Of a stretch of DNA of 15,842 bases, positions 6,810 to 13,725 are shown in pieces. The DNA is from Actinomycetota bacterium (GTDB taxonomy: Bacteria; Actinomycetota; Acidimicrobiia; Acidimicrobiales; Ilumatobacteraceae), in the NCBI GenBank assembly GCA_005787025.1, contig SYCH01000203.1, positions 1 through 15,842 of the forward strand, read 5' to 3'. Position 1 is the first letter of the stretch, and each line of letters starts with the position of its first letter. The notes under the pieces are model-generated. The model made no database searches. It was not told the origin of the DNA and saw only the letters and a program-made list of their open reading frames with translations. Made by a program: the position numbers and the translations under genes.

Positions 6810-6968
6810 CGGGGATTCCTTGCTGTCGACGCGAGTGGCCGCCTCACCCGAGGCGACCACCCGTCGTCATCATTGCGGGCTTCGCAGCCCATTCATTCTT
6901 CGGACCAGTCGGCCCGGTGGATCAGAGAGCGTCGAGGCCGAAACACTCGGACCTCTCAGCTCCGAAAC
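6810..6968 (-). other. Intergenic region between rubrerythrin and the HdrD-like gene
   Basis: 159 bp with no credible gene. It contains a 14-bp copy of the rubrerythrin 3' end (see repeat) and a small hairpin GGGCT-tcgc-AGCCC (6877-6890). No clear promoter is seen, so read-through from rubrerythrin is likely. Confidence 0.5.
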
Positions 6969-6986
6969 TCACAGAGCGTCGAGGCC
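6926..6986. repeat. 14-bp direct repeat at the rubrerythrin 3' end
   Basis: AGAGCGTCGAGGCC occurs at 6926-6939 and again at 6973-6986. The second copy encodes the last codons of rubrerythrin (Gly-Leu-Asp-Ala-Leu). The first lies beyond its stop, in the same orientation, and even reaches a TGA when read on the minus strand. It looks like a small 3'-end duplication or slipped extension. Confidence 0.7.
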
Positions 6987-7382
6987 CTGCTGAAAGCGGC
7001 CGGCGTGGCTCTTCTCGGCGCGAGCCAGAGTTTCGAACCAGTCGGCAATCTCGGCGAAGCCCTCTTCGCGGGCGGTCTTGGCGAAGCCCGGGTACATCTG
7101 GGTGTACTCGTAGGTCTCGCCGGCGATCGACGCCTTGAAGTTGGCCTCGGTGTCGCCGATGGGCTCACCCGACGCGGGGTCGCCGACCTCGGCGAGGTAC
7201 TCCAGGTGGCCGTGGGCGTGACCGGTCTCGCCTTCGGCGACCGAACGGAACAGCGCGGCGGCGTCGGGGTAACCCTCGACATCGGCCTTCTGGGCGAACC
7301 AGAGGTAGCGGCGGTTGGCCTGGCTCTCGCCGGCGAACGCCTCCTTCAGGTTTTCATGTGTCTTGGTGCCGTGGAGGCTCAT
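6969..7382 (-). CDS. Rubrerythrin, di-iron domain only
   Basis: A 137-residue four-helix diiron peroxidase-type protein that reduces H2O2 with electrons from a small Fe-S or rubredoxin donor. The full seven-ligand set is visible: E19, E52 with H55 (ExxH), E89, E92, and E123 with H126 (ExxH). Classical rubrerythrin is about 190 residues with a C-terminal rubredoxin; here the chain ends right after helix 4, so an external electron donor is needed. The HdrD-like protein next in the operon is the obvious candidate. It starts 36 bp after the perR stop. An AAAGAGAG-like purine run precedes the ATG but is weak. Symbols such as rbr are used for the family; the exact subgroup is not resolved. Confidence 0.93.
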   Translation of the reverse strand: MSLHGTKTHENLKEAFAGESQANRRYLWFAQKADVEGYPDAAALFRSVAEGETGHAHGHLEYLAEVGDPASGEPIGDTEANFKASIAGETYEYTQMYPGFAKTAREEGFAEIADWFETLARAEKSHAGRFQQGLDAL

Positions 7383-7418
7383 GACATTCTCTCTTTCGGG
7401 TTGGTGGATTTTCTTTGC

Positions 7419-7862
7419 TTATCCCCGAGCCGAAGCTCGAGAAACCGTTTCGGACGCACACGTGACACACGTCCCGCTGAACAATATGGACGCCTCCTCG
7501 ATTCGAAAGCCGTCGAGTCCGTCGACCTTCAATCGGTCGGAGCCCGCGACGTACACGTCACGGACCTCTCCGCACGACGAGCAGACCACGTGGTGATGAT
7601 CGTCGGTGTTTGGATCGAATCGTGTGGCACCGGCACCCACGTCGATCAGCCGCAGTTCACCCATGGATGCCAGGTCGGTGAGGGTCTGGTACACCGTGCG
7701 CAACGAGATGCCGGGCATCCGGGCGCTCGCCTCGGCGAACAAGGCCTCGGCCGTGGGGTGCACCGTGTTGCCGTGCATCAAGCCGAACAGCAGCTGCCGT
7801 TGCGGGGTGACCTTGAGCCCGTTGGCTCGGAAGGTTTCGGTGAGTTCGGCTGGTGACTTCAC
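7419..7862 (-). CDS. Fur-family regulator, PerR type
   Basis: A 147-residue metal-dependent repressor. The N-terminal winged helix includes KVTPQRQLLF (17-26) and the recognition helix SLRTVYQTL (53-61). The dimerisation/metal domain has D83, HHH (89-91) and the structural zinc pairs C94-x2-C97 and C132-x2-C135. Asp102 (EVRDVYV) sits where PerR has its peroxide-sensing Asp and Fur usually has Glu, so a peroxide sensor is favoured, in keeping with the rubrerythrin gene downstream. The best start is GTG at 7862, since the frame upstream shows no family similarity. No Shine-Dalgarno sequence is present, but TAGTTT ends 7 nt before the GTG, suggesting a leaderless transcript. It is divergent from glpD (120 bp apart) and presumably autoregulated. 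Confidence 0.9.
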   Translation of the reverse strand: MKSPAELTETFRANGLKVTPQRQLLFGLMHGNTVHPTAEALFAEASARMPGISLRTVYQTLTDLASMGELRLIDVGAGATRFDPNTDDHHHVVCSSCGEVRDVYVAGSDRLKVDGLDGFRIEEASILFSGTCVTCASETVSRASARG

Positions 7863-7869
7863 GATGCAA

Positions 7870-7875
7870 AAACTA
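7870..7875 (-). promoter_or_regulatory. Candidate -10 box of perR, leaderless
   Basis: TAGTTT on the minus strand is followed by 7 nt and then the GTG start. A TTGCAG hexamer with 18-nt spacing (7899-7894) may act as -35. A consensus-like TTGACA is also present (7892-7887), but it is only 11 nt from this -10. Confidence 0.45.
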
Positions 7876-7883
7876 GACGCACC

Positions 7884-7894
7884 GATTGTCAATC
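7884..7894. promoter_or_regulatory. Small palindrome in the perR-glpD intergenic region, candidate operator
   Basis: GATTG-T-CAATC is a perfect inverted repeat with 5-bp arms, just upstream of the perR -10 box. It sits in the one AT-richer patch of the 120-bp divergent region. Fur/PerR operators are AT-rich dyads and family members often autoregulate, so this is a candidate; it is shorter than a full PerR box. Confidence 0.3.
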
Positions 7895-7969
7895 TGCAAA
7901 GAGTGCGAACTAACACGGCGTGATATCCGTCTCAGCACCGCCCCCTCTCCCCGACGGGCCGGTCAGGGG

Positions 7970-7975
7970 TACTGT
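7970..7975 (+). promoter_or_regulatory. Candidate -10 box of glpD, leaderless
   Basis: TACTGT, then 7 nt, then the ATG at 7983. There is no ribosome binding site before the ATG and no convincing -35 element. Confidence 0.4.
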
Positions 7976-7982
7976 CGCGGGC

Positions 7983-9665
7983 ATGGCTCGCCCCGATCAG
8001 ATCGCGCGCGCGAGCCAAGTCGCCCGTTTGAAGCAGGGAAACTTCGACGTGGTCGTCGTCGGTGGCGGCATCACCGGGGTCGGGGTGGCCCTCGACGCGG
8101 CCTCACGGGGGCTACGAACCGCGCTCGTCGAACGCGACGACTTCGCCTCCGGAACCTCGTCCAAGAGCTCCAAGTTGGTGCACGGCGGATTGCGCTATTT
8201 GCAACAAGGAGAGGTTCGACTGGTCTACGAGGCGCTGTACGAACGCCAACGGCTTCGTCGGAACGCACCGCACCTCGTGTCGATGTTGCCGTTCATGCTT
8301 CCCATCCTCACCAAGGACGGAATCGTGTCGCGCAAGATCGCCCGCGCGCTCGGGTCGGCCCTGTGGATGTACGACCTCACGGGAGGTGCGCGAATCGGAC
8401 GGGTGCATCGACGCCTACGCAAGAAGAAGGCACTCGCGCACATGCCCACCATGCCCGAGCAACGTCTCGCCTCGGCCTACATCTACTACGACGCCCAAGC
8501 CGACGACGCCCGGCTCTGCCTGTCCGTGGCGCTCACCGCCGCCGATCATGGAGCGACGATCGTCAATCGCTGCGCCGTCACGGCGATCACCCGCGACGAA
8601 TCCGGACGCGCGAACGGTGTGTCCGTGCTGTGCGACGGTGAGCGCTTCGACGTCGGGGCCCGCGTCGTCGTCAACGCCACCGGCGTCTGGACCGACGAGA
8701 TCCGAACGCTCGAGACCGGCGTGGACCCCGACACCATTCGTCCGGCCAAGGGGGTCCACGTCACCGTTGCGTGGGACAAGGTCCGCAACGACATCGCCGT
8801 CGTGATCCCCGTGCCCAAGGACAAACGCAGTCTGTTCGTCGTGCCGTGGGGCCCTCGACCCGATGGAACCTTCACGCACACGTACGTCGGAACCACCGAC
8901 ACCGACTACCGCGGAGCCGTCGACGATCCGCAATGCACCAAGGACGACATCGACTACGTGGTGAGGGCTCTGAACGCCAGCGTCACCACCGGCATCACCG
9001 CCCAGGACGTCATCGGAGTGTGGGCCGGATTACGTCCGTTGGTGAAGCAGGTCAACACGACCGACGGCACGGGGCAAGGTGGAAAAGCCGCTCGCACCGC
9101 CGACTTGTCGCGTCGACACTTGGTCCACCGCGGTGAGTCGGGCATCATCACCGTCACCGGCGGAAAACTCACGACGTACCGCAAAATGGCCGAGGACACG
9201 GTCGATGCCGCGGTCGAACTGCTCTCCGGTGCGAACGTCGGTCGTTGCCGCACGAAGCGATTGAAATTGCGGGGCGCGATGCGTCCCCGTACCGATGGAA
9301 CCCTCGAGGCCCACCTCGAATCGCGACACGGCACCGACGCTCGAGCGATCCATGACCTGATCGCCAAGCGACCCGATCTCGGCGATCCACTCGTGCCCGG
9401 ACTCCCCTACGTGCGCGCCGAGGCCCTCCATGCCGTGTCGCACGAATTGGCCACCACCCTCGACGACATCCTCTCGCGACGCACGCGGTGTCTCTTGTTC
9501 GATCGCGACGCGACGCTGGCCGCCGCCCGATCGGTGGCCGAACTGGTCGCCCCAGCGGCCGGATGGGACCGAGCGCGAATCGACGCCGAGGTCGCGACCT
9601 TCACCGAAATCTGCGCCCACGAATCGACCGCGGCGCTCGTCACCGAGAGCGAGATGTATCCGTGA
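7983..9665 (+). CDS. glpD: FAD-dependent glycerol-3-phosphate dehydrogenase
   Basis: Oxidises sn-glycerol 3-phosphate to DHAP and passes electrons from FAD to the membrane quinone pool. It has 560 residues, normal for the family. The Rossmann FAD site is VVVVGGGITGVG (23-34). The family signature FASGTSSKSSKLVHGGLRYL follows at about residues 55-75. GVWAGLRPL lies near 350, and the C-terminal FAD contact TVTGGKLTTYRKMA follows near 390-405. The last 130 residues form the usual helical C-terminal domain. It starts at ATG 7983; the in-frame extension upstream has no similarity. It is the first gene of a plus-strand cluster and its stop overlaps the next GTG by 4 bases (GTGA). It is divergent from perR. 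Confidence 0.95.
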   Translation: MARPDQIARASQVARLKQGNFDVVVVGGGITGVGVALDAASRGLRTALVERDDFASGTSSKSSKLVHGGLRYLQQGEVRLVYEALYERQRLRRNAPHLVSMLPFMLPILTKDGIVSRKIARALGSALWMYDLTGGARIGRVHRRLRKKKALAHMPTMPEQRLASAYIYYDAQADDARLCLSVALTAADHGATIVNRCAVTAITRDESGRANGVSVLCDGERFDVGARVVVNATGVWTDEIRTLETGVDPDTIRPAKGVHVTVAWDKVRNDIAVVIPVPKDKRSLFVVPWGPRPDGTFTHTYVGTTDTDYRGAVDDPQCTKDDIDYVVRALNASVTTGITAQDVIGVWAGLRPLVKQVNTTDGTGQGGKAARTADLSRRHLVHRGESGIITVTGGKLTTYRKMAEDTVDAAVELLSGANVGRCRTKRLKLRGAMRPRTDGTLEAHLESRHGTDARAIHDLIAKRPDLGDPLVPGLPYVRAEALHAVSHELATTLDDILSRRTRCLLFDRDATLAAARSVAELVAPAAGWDRARIDAEVATFTEICAHESTAALVTESEMYP

Positions 9666-11161
9666 CCACCGAGATCACTCCCCCCATCGAACTGGTCACC
9701 GCCGGCGAAGTCGCCGATCACTTCGACCACCGAACCCCACGCGTCGAGCAACATCACCTCGACGCGATCGCGTCGATCTGCGCCACCGCCGTCTCCGCGC
9801 GGGACACCGCCGAGGCCAGTCGTGACTGGTGGCCGTTGACCATGCACTGGGCCCTTCGCGGCGAAGTCCCCAAGGCGGCCGCCATCCTGTGCCGACCGAC
9901 GAACACCGCGGAGGTTTCGCGGCTACTCACGTACTGCAACACCCATTCCATCCCGGTCACCGCGGCCGGCGGGCGAAGCGGGGTGTGCGGTGCTTCCACG
10001 CCCGTGCACGGCGGAGTGTTGCTCGACACCACGGCGATGCGGGGTGTCGCAATGGTCGACGACGATTCGCTGACCGTGGAGGTGCTACCCGGCACCTTCG
10101 GCCCCGACCTCGAGGCGCATCTGCGCCCCTTGGGGCTGACGGTGGGGCACTTCCCCCAGAGCTTCGACATCGCCACCGTCGGCGGATGGGTCGCGTGTCG
10201 TGGTGCCGGGCAATATTCCACGCGCTACGGAAAGATCGAGGACATAGTCATCGGTCTCGAAGTGGTGCTGGCCGACGGCACCGTCGTGCGCACCGGAGGA
10301 GCGCCGCGTGCCGCCGCTGGACCGGATCTCAATCAGATCTTCGTCGGGAGCGAGGGAACGTTGGGCGTCGTCACGCGCGTCTGGCTTCGCTGCCGACCCG
10401 TGGCCACCAGCGAGCGTCGTGCGGCGTTCGGATTCGACACGTTCGAGGACGGACTCGATGCCTGCCGACGAATTCTCCGTCGCGGAGGAACTCCGGCGGT
10501 GTTGCGTCTGTACGACGCACCGGAGAGCAAGCGTGGTCAAGGCGGCGACGGCTCGGTGTGCGTGTTACTGGTCCTGGACGAGGGTGATCGTGCCAGTGTG
10601 GACGCGTCCATGAGCATCGTCGACGAAGAATGTTCGTCGACACCGGGGTGCGCGGCCCGCGACGTCGATTTGGTCGAACGGTGGATGCACCATCGCAACG
10701 ACACCAGCGCGCTGCAGGCGCTCACGAAGAAGGGCTTTGTCGTGGACACCATGGAGATCGCCGCGCCGTGGGGACGACTGAGCTCGATCTTCGACGCCAC
10801 CCGCGCCGCGATGCTGGCGGTTCCGCACGCGCGCACGGCGACGTGTCACCTGTCGCACAGTTACATCGACGGCGCGTGCCTGTACTTCACGTTCGCGGCG
10901 AACCCCCCGGCCGCCGAGGTGGAATCCACGTACACCGCACTTTGGGACGCCGGCACCCGCGCGGTACTGGCCCACGGGGGAAACCTCAGTCACCATCACG
11001 GAGTCGGACTCAATCGTGCGCGATTCATGGAAGAAGCGCTCGGGTCGGGCTTCACGGTGTTGCGCGCGTTGAAGAACTCCCTAGATCCGAAAGGCATCTT
11101 GAACCCCGGCAAGATGGGACTGCCGTTGCCGGATGGGTGGGAAGGAGTGCAGTGGCCGTGA
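9662..11161 (+). CDS. AGPS-like FAD-linked oxidase (alkyl-DHAP synthase homologue)
   Basis: A 499-residue flavoprotein of the VAO/FAD_binding_4 family. The FAD half contains PVTAAGGRSGVCGAS (about 98-112), TVGGWVACRGAGQYSTRYGKIED (about 178-200, given here as its key residues GGW, R and YG) and GSEGTLGVVTR. The C-terminal half ends with LSHHHGVG (His444-446) and NPGKMG. The triple-His motif is the signature of alkyl-dihydroxyacetone-phosphate synthase, which swaps the acyl chain of acyl-DHAP for a fatty alcohol in ether-lipid synthesis. Mycobacteria also carry such a flavoprotein next to glpD1 (Rv2251, Rv2249c). Bacterial homologues are largely uncharacterised, so an ether-lipid role is inference. 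The GTG start overlaps the glpD stop (GTGA), indicating coupling. Confidence 0.88.
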   Translation: MTTEITPPIELVTAGEVADHFDHRTPRVEQHHLDAIASICATAVSARDTAEASRDWWPLTMHWALRGEVPKAAAILCRPTNTAEVSRLLTYCNTHSIPVTAAGGRSGVCGASTPVHGGVLLDTTAMRGVAMVDDDSLTVEVLPGTFGPDLEAHLRPLGLTVGHFPQSFDIATVGGWVACRGAGQYSTRYGKIEDIVIGLEVVLADGTVVRTGGAPRAAAGPDLNQIFVGSEGTLGVVTRVWLRCRPVATSERRAAFGFDTFEDGLDACRRILRRGGTPAVLRLYDAPESKRGQGGDGSVCVLLVLDEGDRASVDASMSIVDEECSSTPGCAARDVDLVERWMHHRNDTSALQALTKKGFVVDTMEIAAPWGRLSSIFDATRAAMLAVPHARTATCHLSHSYIDGACLYFTFAANPPAAEVESTYTALWDAGTRAVLAHGGNLSHHHGVGLNRARFMEEALGSGFTVLRALKNSLDPKGILNPGKMGLPLPDGWEGVQWP

Positions 11162-11592
11162 ATGACTCGACGTCGATCAGTCGTTGGGACCGTGCGGCGA
11201 TTCGTGCCGGTGCATCGGTCGCCCTGGTGTTCGCCGTGCCGTTGTCGGTGGCGGCGCGCATCCTCGCCGGTGACGAAAGGCCCGAAGGTGGCAAGGCCAC
11301 TCTCGTCGTCTTGTTGTCGCTCGGTGCCGCGATCGGTTTCTTGTTGGGTGCGGGTGTCGCGGCCTGGCACCAGCAGCGCGGAACTCCGCTCTCGCACGGA
11401 ATCGTGACCGCCGCCGTCACCTACGTCGTTCCCCAAGCCATCCTCGTCGTCGTCAAACTCGCTCGTGGGGGCGAGGTGCGATGGACCGGCGTCATCTTCA
11501 ACCTCACCGTGATGATCTCCATGGGTGTTCTCGGGGGTCTGCTCGGTTCATCCATGCGCAAGCGCGGTGCTCGACCGTCCGGTCAACGCTGA
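11158..11592 (+). CDS. Four-helix integral membrane protein of unknown function
   Basis: A 144-residue protein with four hydrophobic stretches: about 14-36, 46-70, 80-102 and 107-130. A short charged loop (GDERPEGGK) follows helix 1, and the tail is basic (MRKRGARP), which suggests both ends are cytoplasmic. I recognise no family. The start is GTG at 11158, overlapping the previous stop by 4 bases (GTGA), with GAAGGAG ending 10 nt upstream; a GTG at 11152 is less well spaced. Its tight coupling within the glp cluster suggests a role linked to glycerophosphate or lipid metabolism, for example as a membrane anchor or small transporter; this is inference only. Confidence 0.75.
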   Translation: MNDSTSISRWDRAAIRAGASVALVFAVPLSVAARILAGDERPEGGKATLVVLLSLGAAIGFLLGAGVAAWHQQRGTPLSHGIVTAAVTYVVPQAILVVVKLARGGEVRWTGVIFNLTVMISMGVLGGLLGSSMRKRGARPSGQR

Positions 11593-11609
11593 CGTGACAG
11601 ACTCCTGAC

Positions 11610-13115
11610 ATGAGCGGATCCGTACTGGTCATCGATGTCGGGACGAGTGGTCTGCGGTCCGCCGTCGTGCGCCCCGACGGTTCGGTGAACGGACTTCACC
11701 ATCGGGCCTTCGTTCCGTCGACGCCGTTCGCCGGCCTCGTGGAGTTCGATGCCCTCGAGATGGCGCGGTTGGTTTTGGAGGTCACTCGACTCTCCATCGC
11801 CGACGCCGGTCCCGTGGCGTCGGTCGGCATCACCAATCAACGTGCGTCAACCATCGTGTGGCATCGGAGCACCGGGACGCCCATCGGACCGGCTCTCGGT
11901 TGGCAGGACCTGCGAACCGTCGGTGAATGCATCATGGCCAAACTCGAACACGGTCTCGGTTTGGCTCCGAACCAATCGGCGACGAAGGTGGCGTGGCTGC
12001 TGAAGAATCACGTCGGCGACGATGCGGCGGTGGCGGCCATCGTCGACGATCTCGCCTTCGGTACCGTCGACACCTGGATCGCCTGGACGTTGTCGCGAGG
12101 TTCGTTGCACGTCACCGATCACGGAAACGCCGCGGTCACCGGACTCTGCGAGATCACCGCCGACGGCGGACCACGTTGGCATCGACGGGCGTGCGAAGCT
12201 CTCGGCATTCCGATGGAGATCCTGCCTTCCATCGTGGCGTCGTCGGGCGTGATCGGTCACGCCACCGCACTAGAAGGTGCTCCTCCGATAGCCGCCTTGG
12301 CCGGAGACCAACAGGCGTCGTTGATGGGCCAGTCGTGCGTCCGTCCGAACATGGCCAAGTGCACTTTCGGCACCGGCGGAATGATGAACGTGTTGCTCGG
12401 CACCGGGGCACCCGACACTCCGGAGCGTTCCGGGCACGGCACGTTCCCGATCGTGGCGTGGAGTCGTCAGCAAGCGCCGACTCCCGAGGTGTGGTGGGCT
12501 TCGGAAGCCATCATGTTGTCCGCCGGCACGAACATCGAATGGTTGCGCGACGATCTGGGCATCATCGCCGACGCCGCCGAGAGCGACACCGTCGCCGCAT
12601 CGTGCTCCGACACTGACGGGGTGATGTACGTGCCGGCTCTGCTCGGACTTGGCACCCCCTCATGGGATTACGGCGCTCGCGGTGCTTTGTTGGGTCTCAC
12701 CCGTGGTTCGGGTCGGGCGCACGTCGTGCGCGCGGTTCTCGAGGGAGTGGCCCATCGTGGCGCCGATCTGCTGGAGGCCATCGAAGCCGACCATCCCGCC
12801 GTCCGGGTCCCCGAGATCCGCGTCGACGGGGGTATGAGCCGGAACCGCACGTTCGTACAGGCCCTCGCCGATGCCACCGGTCGACCGGTGGCGGTCTCGC
12901 CCATCAGCGAGGCCACGACGCTGGGCGCCGGCTATCTGGCCGGACTCGCCACGGGCACCTGGTCCACCCTCGACGAGATCGCCGGATTGTGGCGCCCGCT
13001 GTCGATCGTCGAACCCCGATCGGAGGTCGATCGAGTTCGCCAGCGAGCGAAGTGGGCCGACGCTGTGACCCGCGCCTCCGGTTGGATACCCGAGCTGTCG
13101 AGCCTCGACTTCTAG
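11610..13115 (+). CDS. FGGY-family kinase, glycerol-kinase-like with an altered substrate pocket
   Basis: A 501-residue ATP-dependent polyol/sugar kinase most like glycerol kinase over its length. IDVGTSGLRSAVV (8-20) is the phosphate-1 loop, GITNQR (73-78), FGTVDTWIAW (150-159), AGDQQASLMGQ (231-241) with catalytic Asp233, and VDGGMSRN near 408. Of the six residues that hold glycerol in E. coli GlpK, Arg78, Trp98 and Asp233 are kept. Three are replaced: Glu84 by Ala79 (NQRAS for NQRET), Tyr135 by Asn121 (PNQSATK for PYFSGTK) and Phe270 by Met258. It lies 17 bp after the membrane protein, with no clear ribosome binding site. It is probably annotated as GlpK by similarity; whether it phosphorylates glycerol is open. 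Confidence 0.88.
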   Translation: MSGSVLVIDVGTSGLRSAVVRPDGSVNGLHHRAFVPSTPFAGLVEFDALEMARLVLEVTRLSIADAGPVASVGITNQRASTIVWHRSTGTPIGPALGWQDLRTVGECIMAKLEHGLGLAPNQSATKVAWLLKNHVGDDAAVAAIVDDLAFGTVDTWIAWTLSRGSLHVTDHGNAAVTGLCEITADGGPRWHRRACEALGIPMEILPSIVASSGVIGHATALEGAPPIAALAGDQQASLMGQSCVRPNMAKCTFGTGGMMNVLLGTGAPDTPERSGHGTFPIVAWSRQQAPTPEVWWASEAIMLSAGTNIEWLRDDLGIIADAAESDTVAASCSDTDGVMYVPALLGLGTPSWDYGARGALLGLTRGSGRAHVVRAVLEGVAHRGADLLEAIEADHPAVRVPEIRVDGGMSRNRTFVQALADATGRPVAVSPISEATTLGAGYLAGLATGTWSTLDEIAGLWRPLSIVEPRSEVDRVRQRAKWADAVTRASGWIPELSSLDF

Positions 13116-13178
13116 AGTGTGGAGTTGTTCGGACACCCCGGCAGAGACAGTCGGGCGTCCGGTTCTGAAAGGACACTC

Positions 13179-13712
13179 GTGAGCACGACCCCCGTGACCA
13201 AGAACAGTGACAAGTTCGCGACCACTCCCCCCCGTCGCCCGACATCGGCCGACATCGAGTTGCTGGCCTTGGCCCAGTCCGCCGAGCTGACCGCCCGCGA
13301 CTTGTACGAGCAGGCCGTGGCCGCGGGAGCCGGTGGAGACCACGTCGCCAGCTTGGTGGCCGTGGCAGCGCATCACGACGCCTACGCGCAATCGTTGTCG
13401 GCGCTATTGGGCACCGACGCCCCGCAGGTACGCAACGACGCCTTGTTCTCCTCGTTGCAGTCCGGGTTCGGCTCGGATACCGAGTCGATGGCTCTGGCCG
13501 CCCACGAGCTCGAGAACACCCTGGTGGTCACGCACACCGATCTCCTCGGCCTCCTCGAGGGCACCGAGGGGGCCGCGCTCGTCGCCTCCATCCTCATCGG
13601 TGAGTCGCGTCATTGCGCCGCGATGGCCGCCCTGGCCGGAAAGTCGCCCGTGAGCGACATCGATTTGTTCCTGACGACGTCCGACGTCGCGTCCCTCGCC
13701 CCGCAGGCCTGA
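13179..13712 (+). CDS. Ferritin-like helical protein, cytosolic
   Basis: A 177-residue protein, almost all helix after a 22-residue polar N-terminus. Candidate metal ligands follow the ferritin-like four-helix order: E36 (SAELTARDLYE), H65-H66 in helix 2 (where ferritins have ExxH), E110/E112 (HELENT) and E142-x2-H145 (GESRH). No signal peptide. The GTG start at 13179 has AAAGGA 5 nt upstream; the longer frame from 13119 has no site. The next gene, another ferritin-like protein, begins 13 bp after the stop, so they are co-transcribed and may be old paralogues. Function unknown; iron or redox handling is inferred from the fold. It lies 63 bp after the FGGY kinase, with TAGAGT (13113-13118) as a weak -10 candidate. 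Confidence 0.75.
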   Translation: MSTTPVTKNSDKFATTPPRRPTSADIELLALAQSAELTARDLYEQAVAAGAGGDHVASLVAVAAHHDAYAQSLSALLGTDAPQVRNDALFSSLQSGFGSDTESMALAAHELENTLVVTHTDLLGLLEGTEGAALVASILIGESRHCAAMAALAGKSPVSDIDLFLTTSDVASLAPQA

Positions 13713-13725
13713 TCCGGAGATGACC

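Noticed and set aside
3134..7856. Very long plus-strand open frames (over 800 codons) antisense to trpD, whiB, DUF3501, HdrD-like, rubrerythrin and perR
   Set aside because: They are mirror frames of GC-rich coding DNA with few stop codons. Their translations are Arg/His/Gly-rich, show no domain, and cross several well-supported genes.
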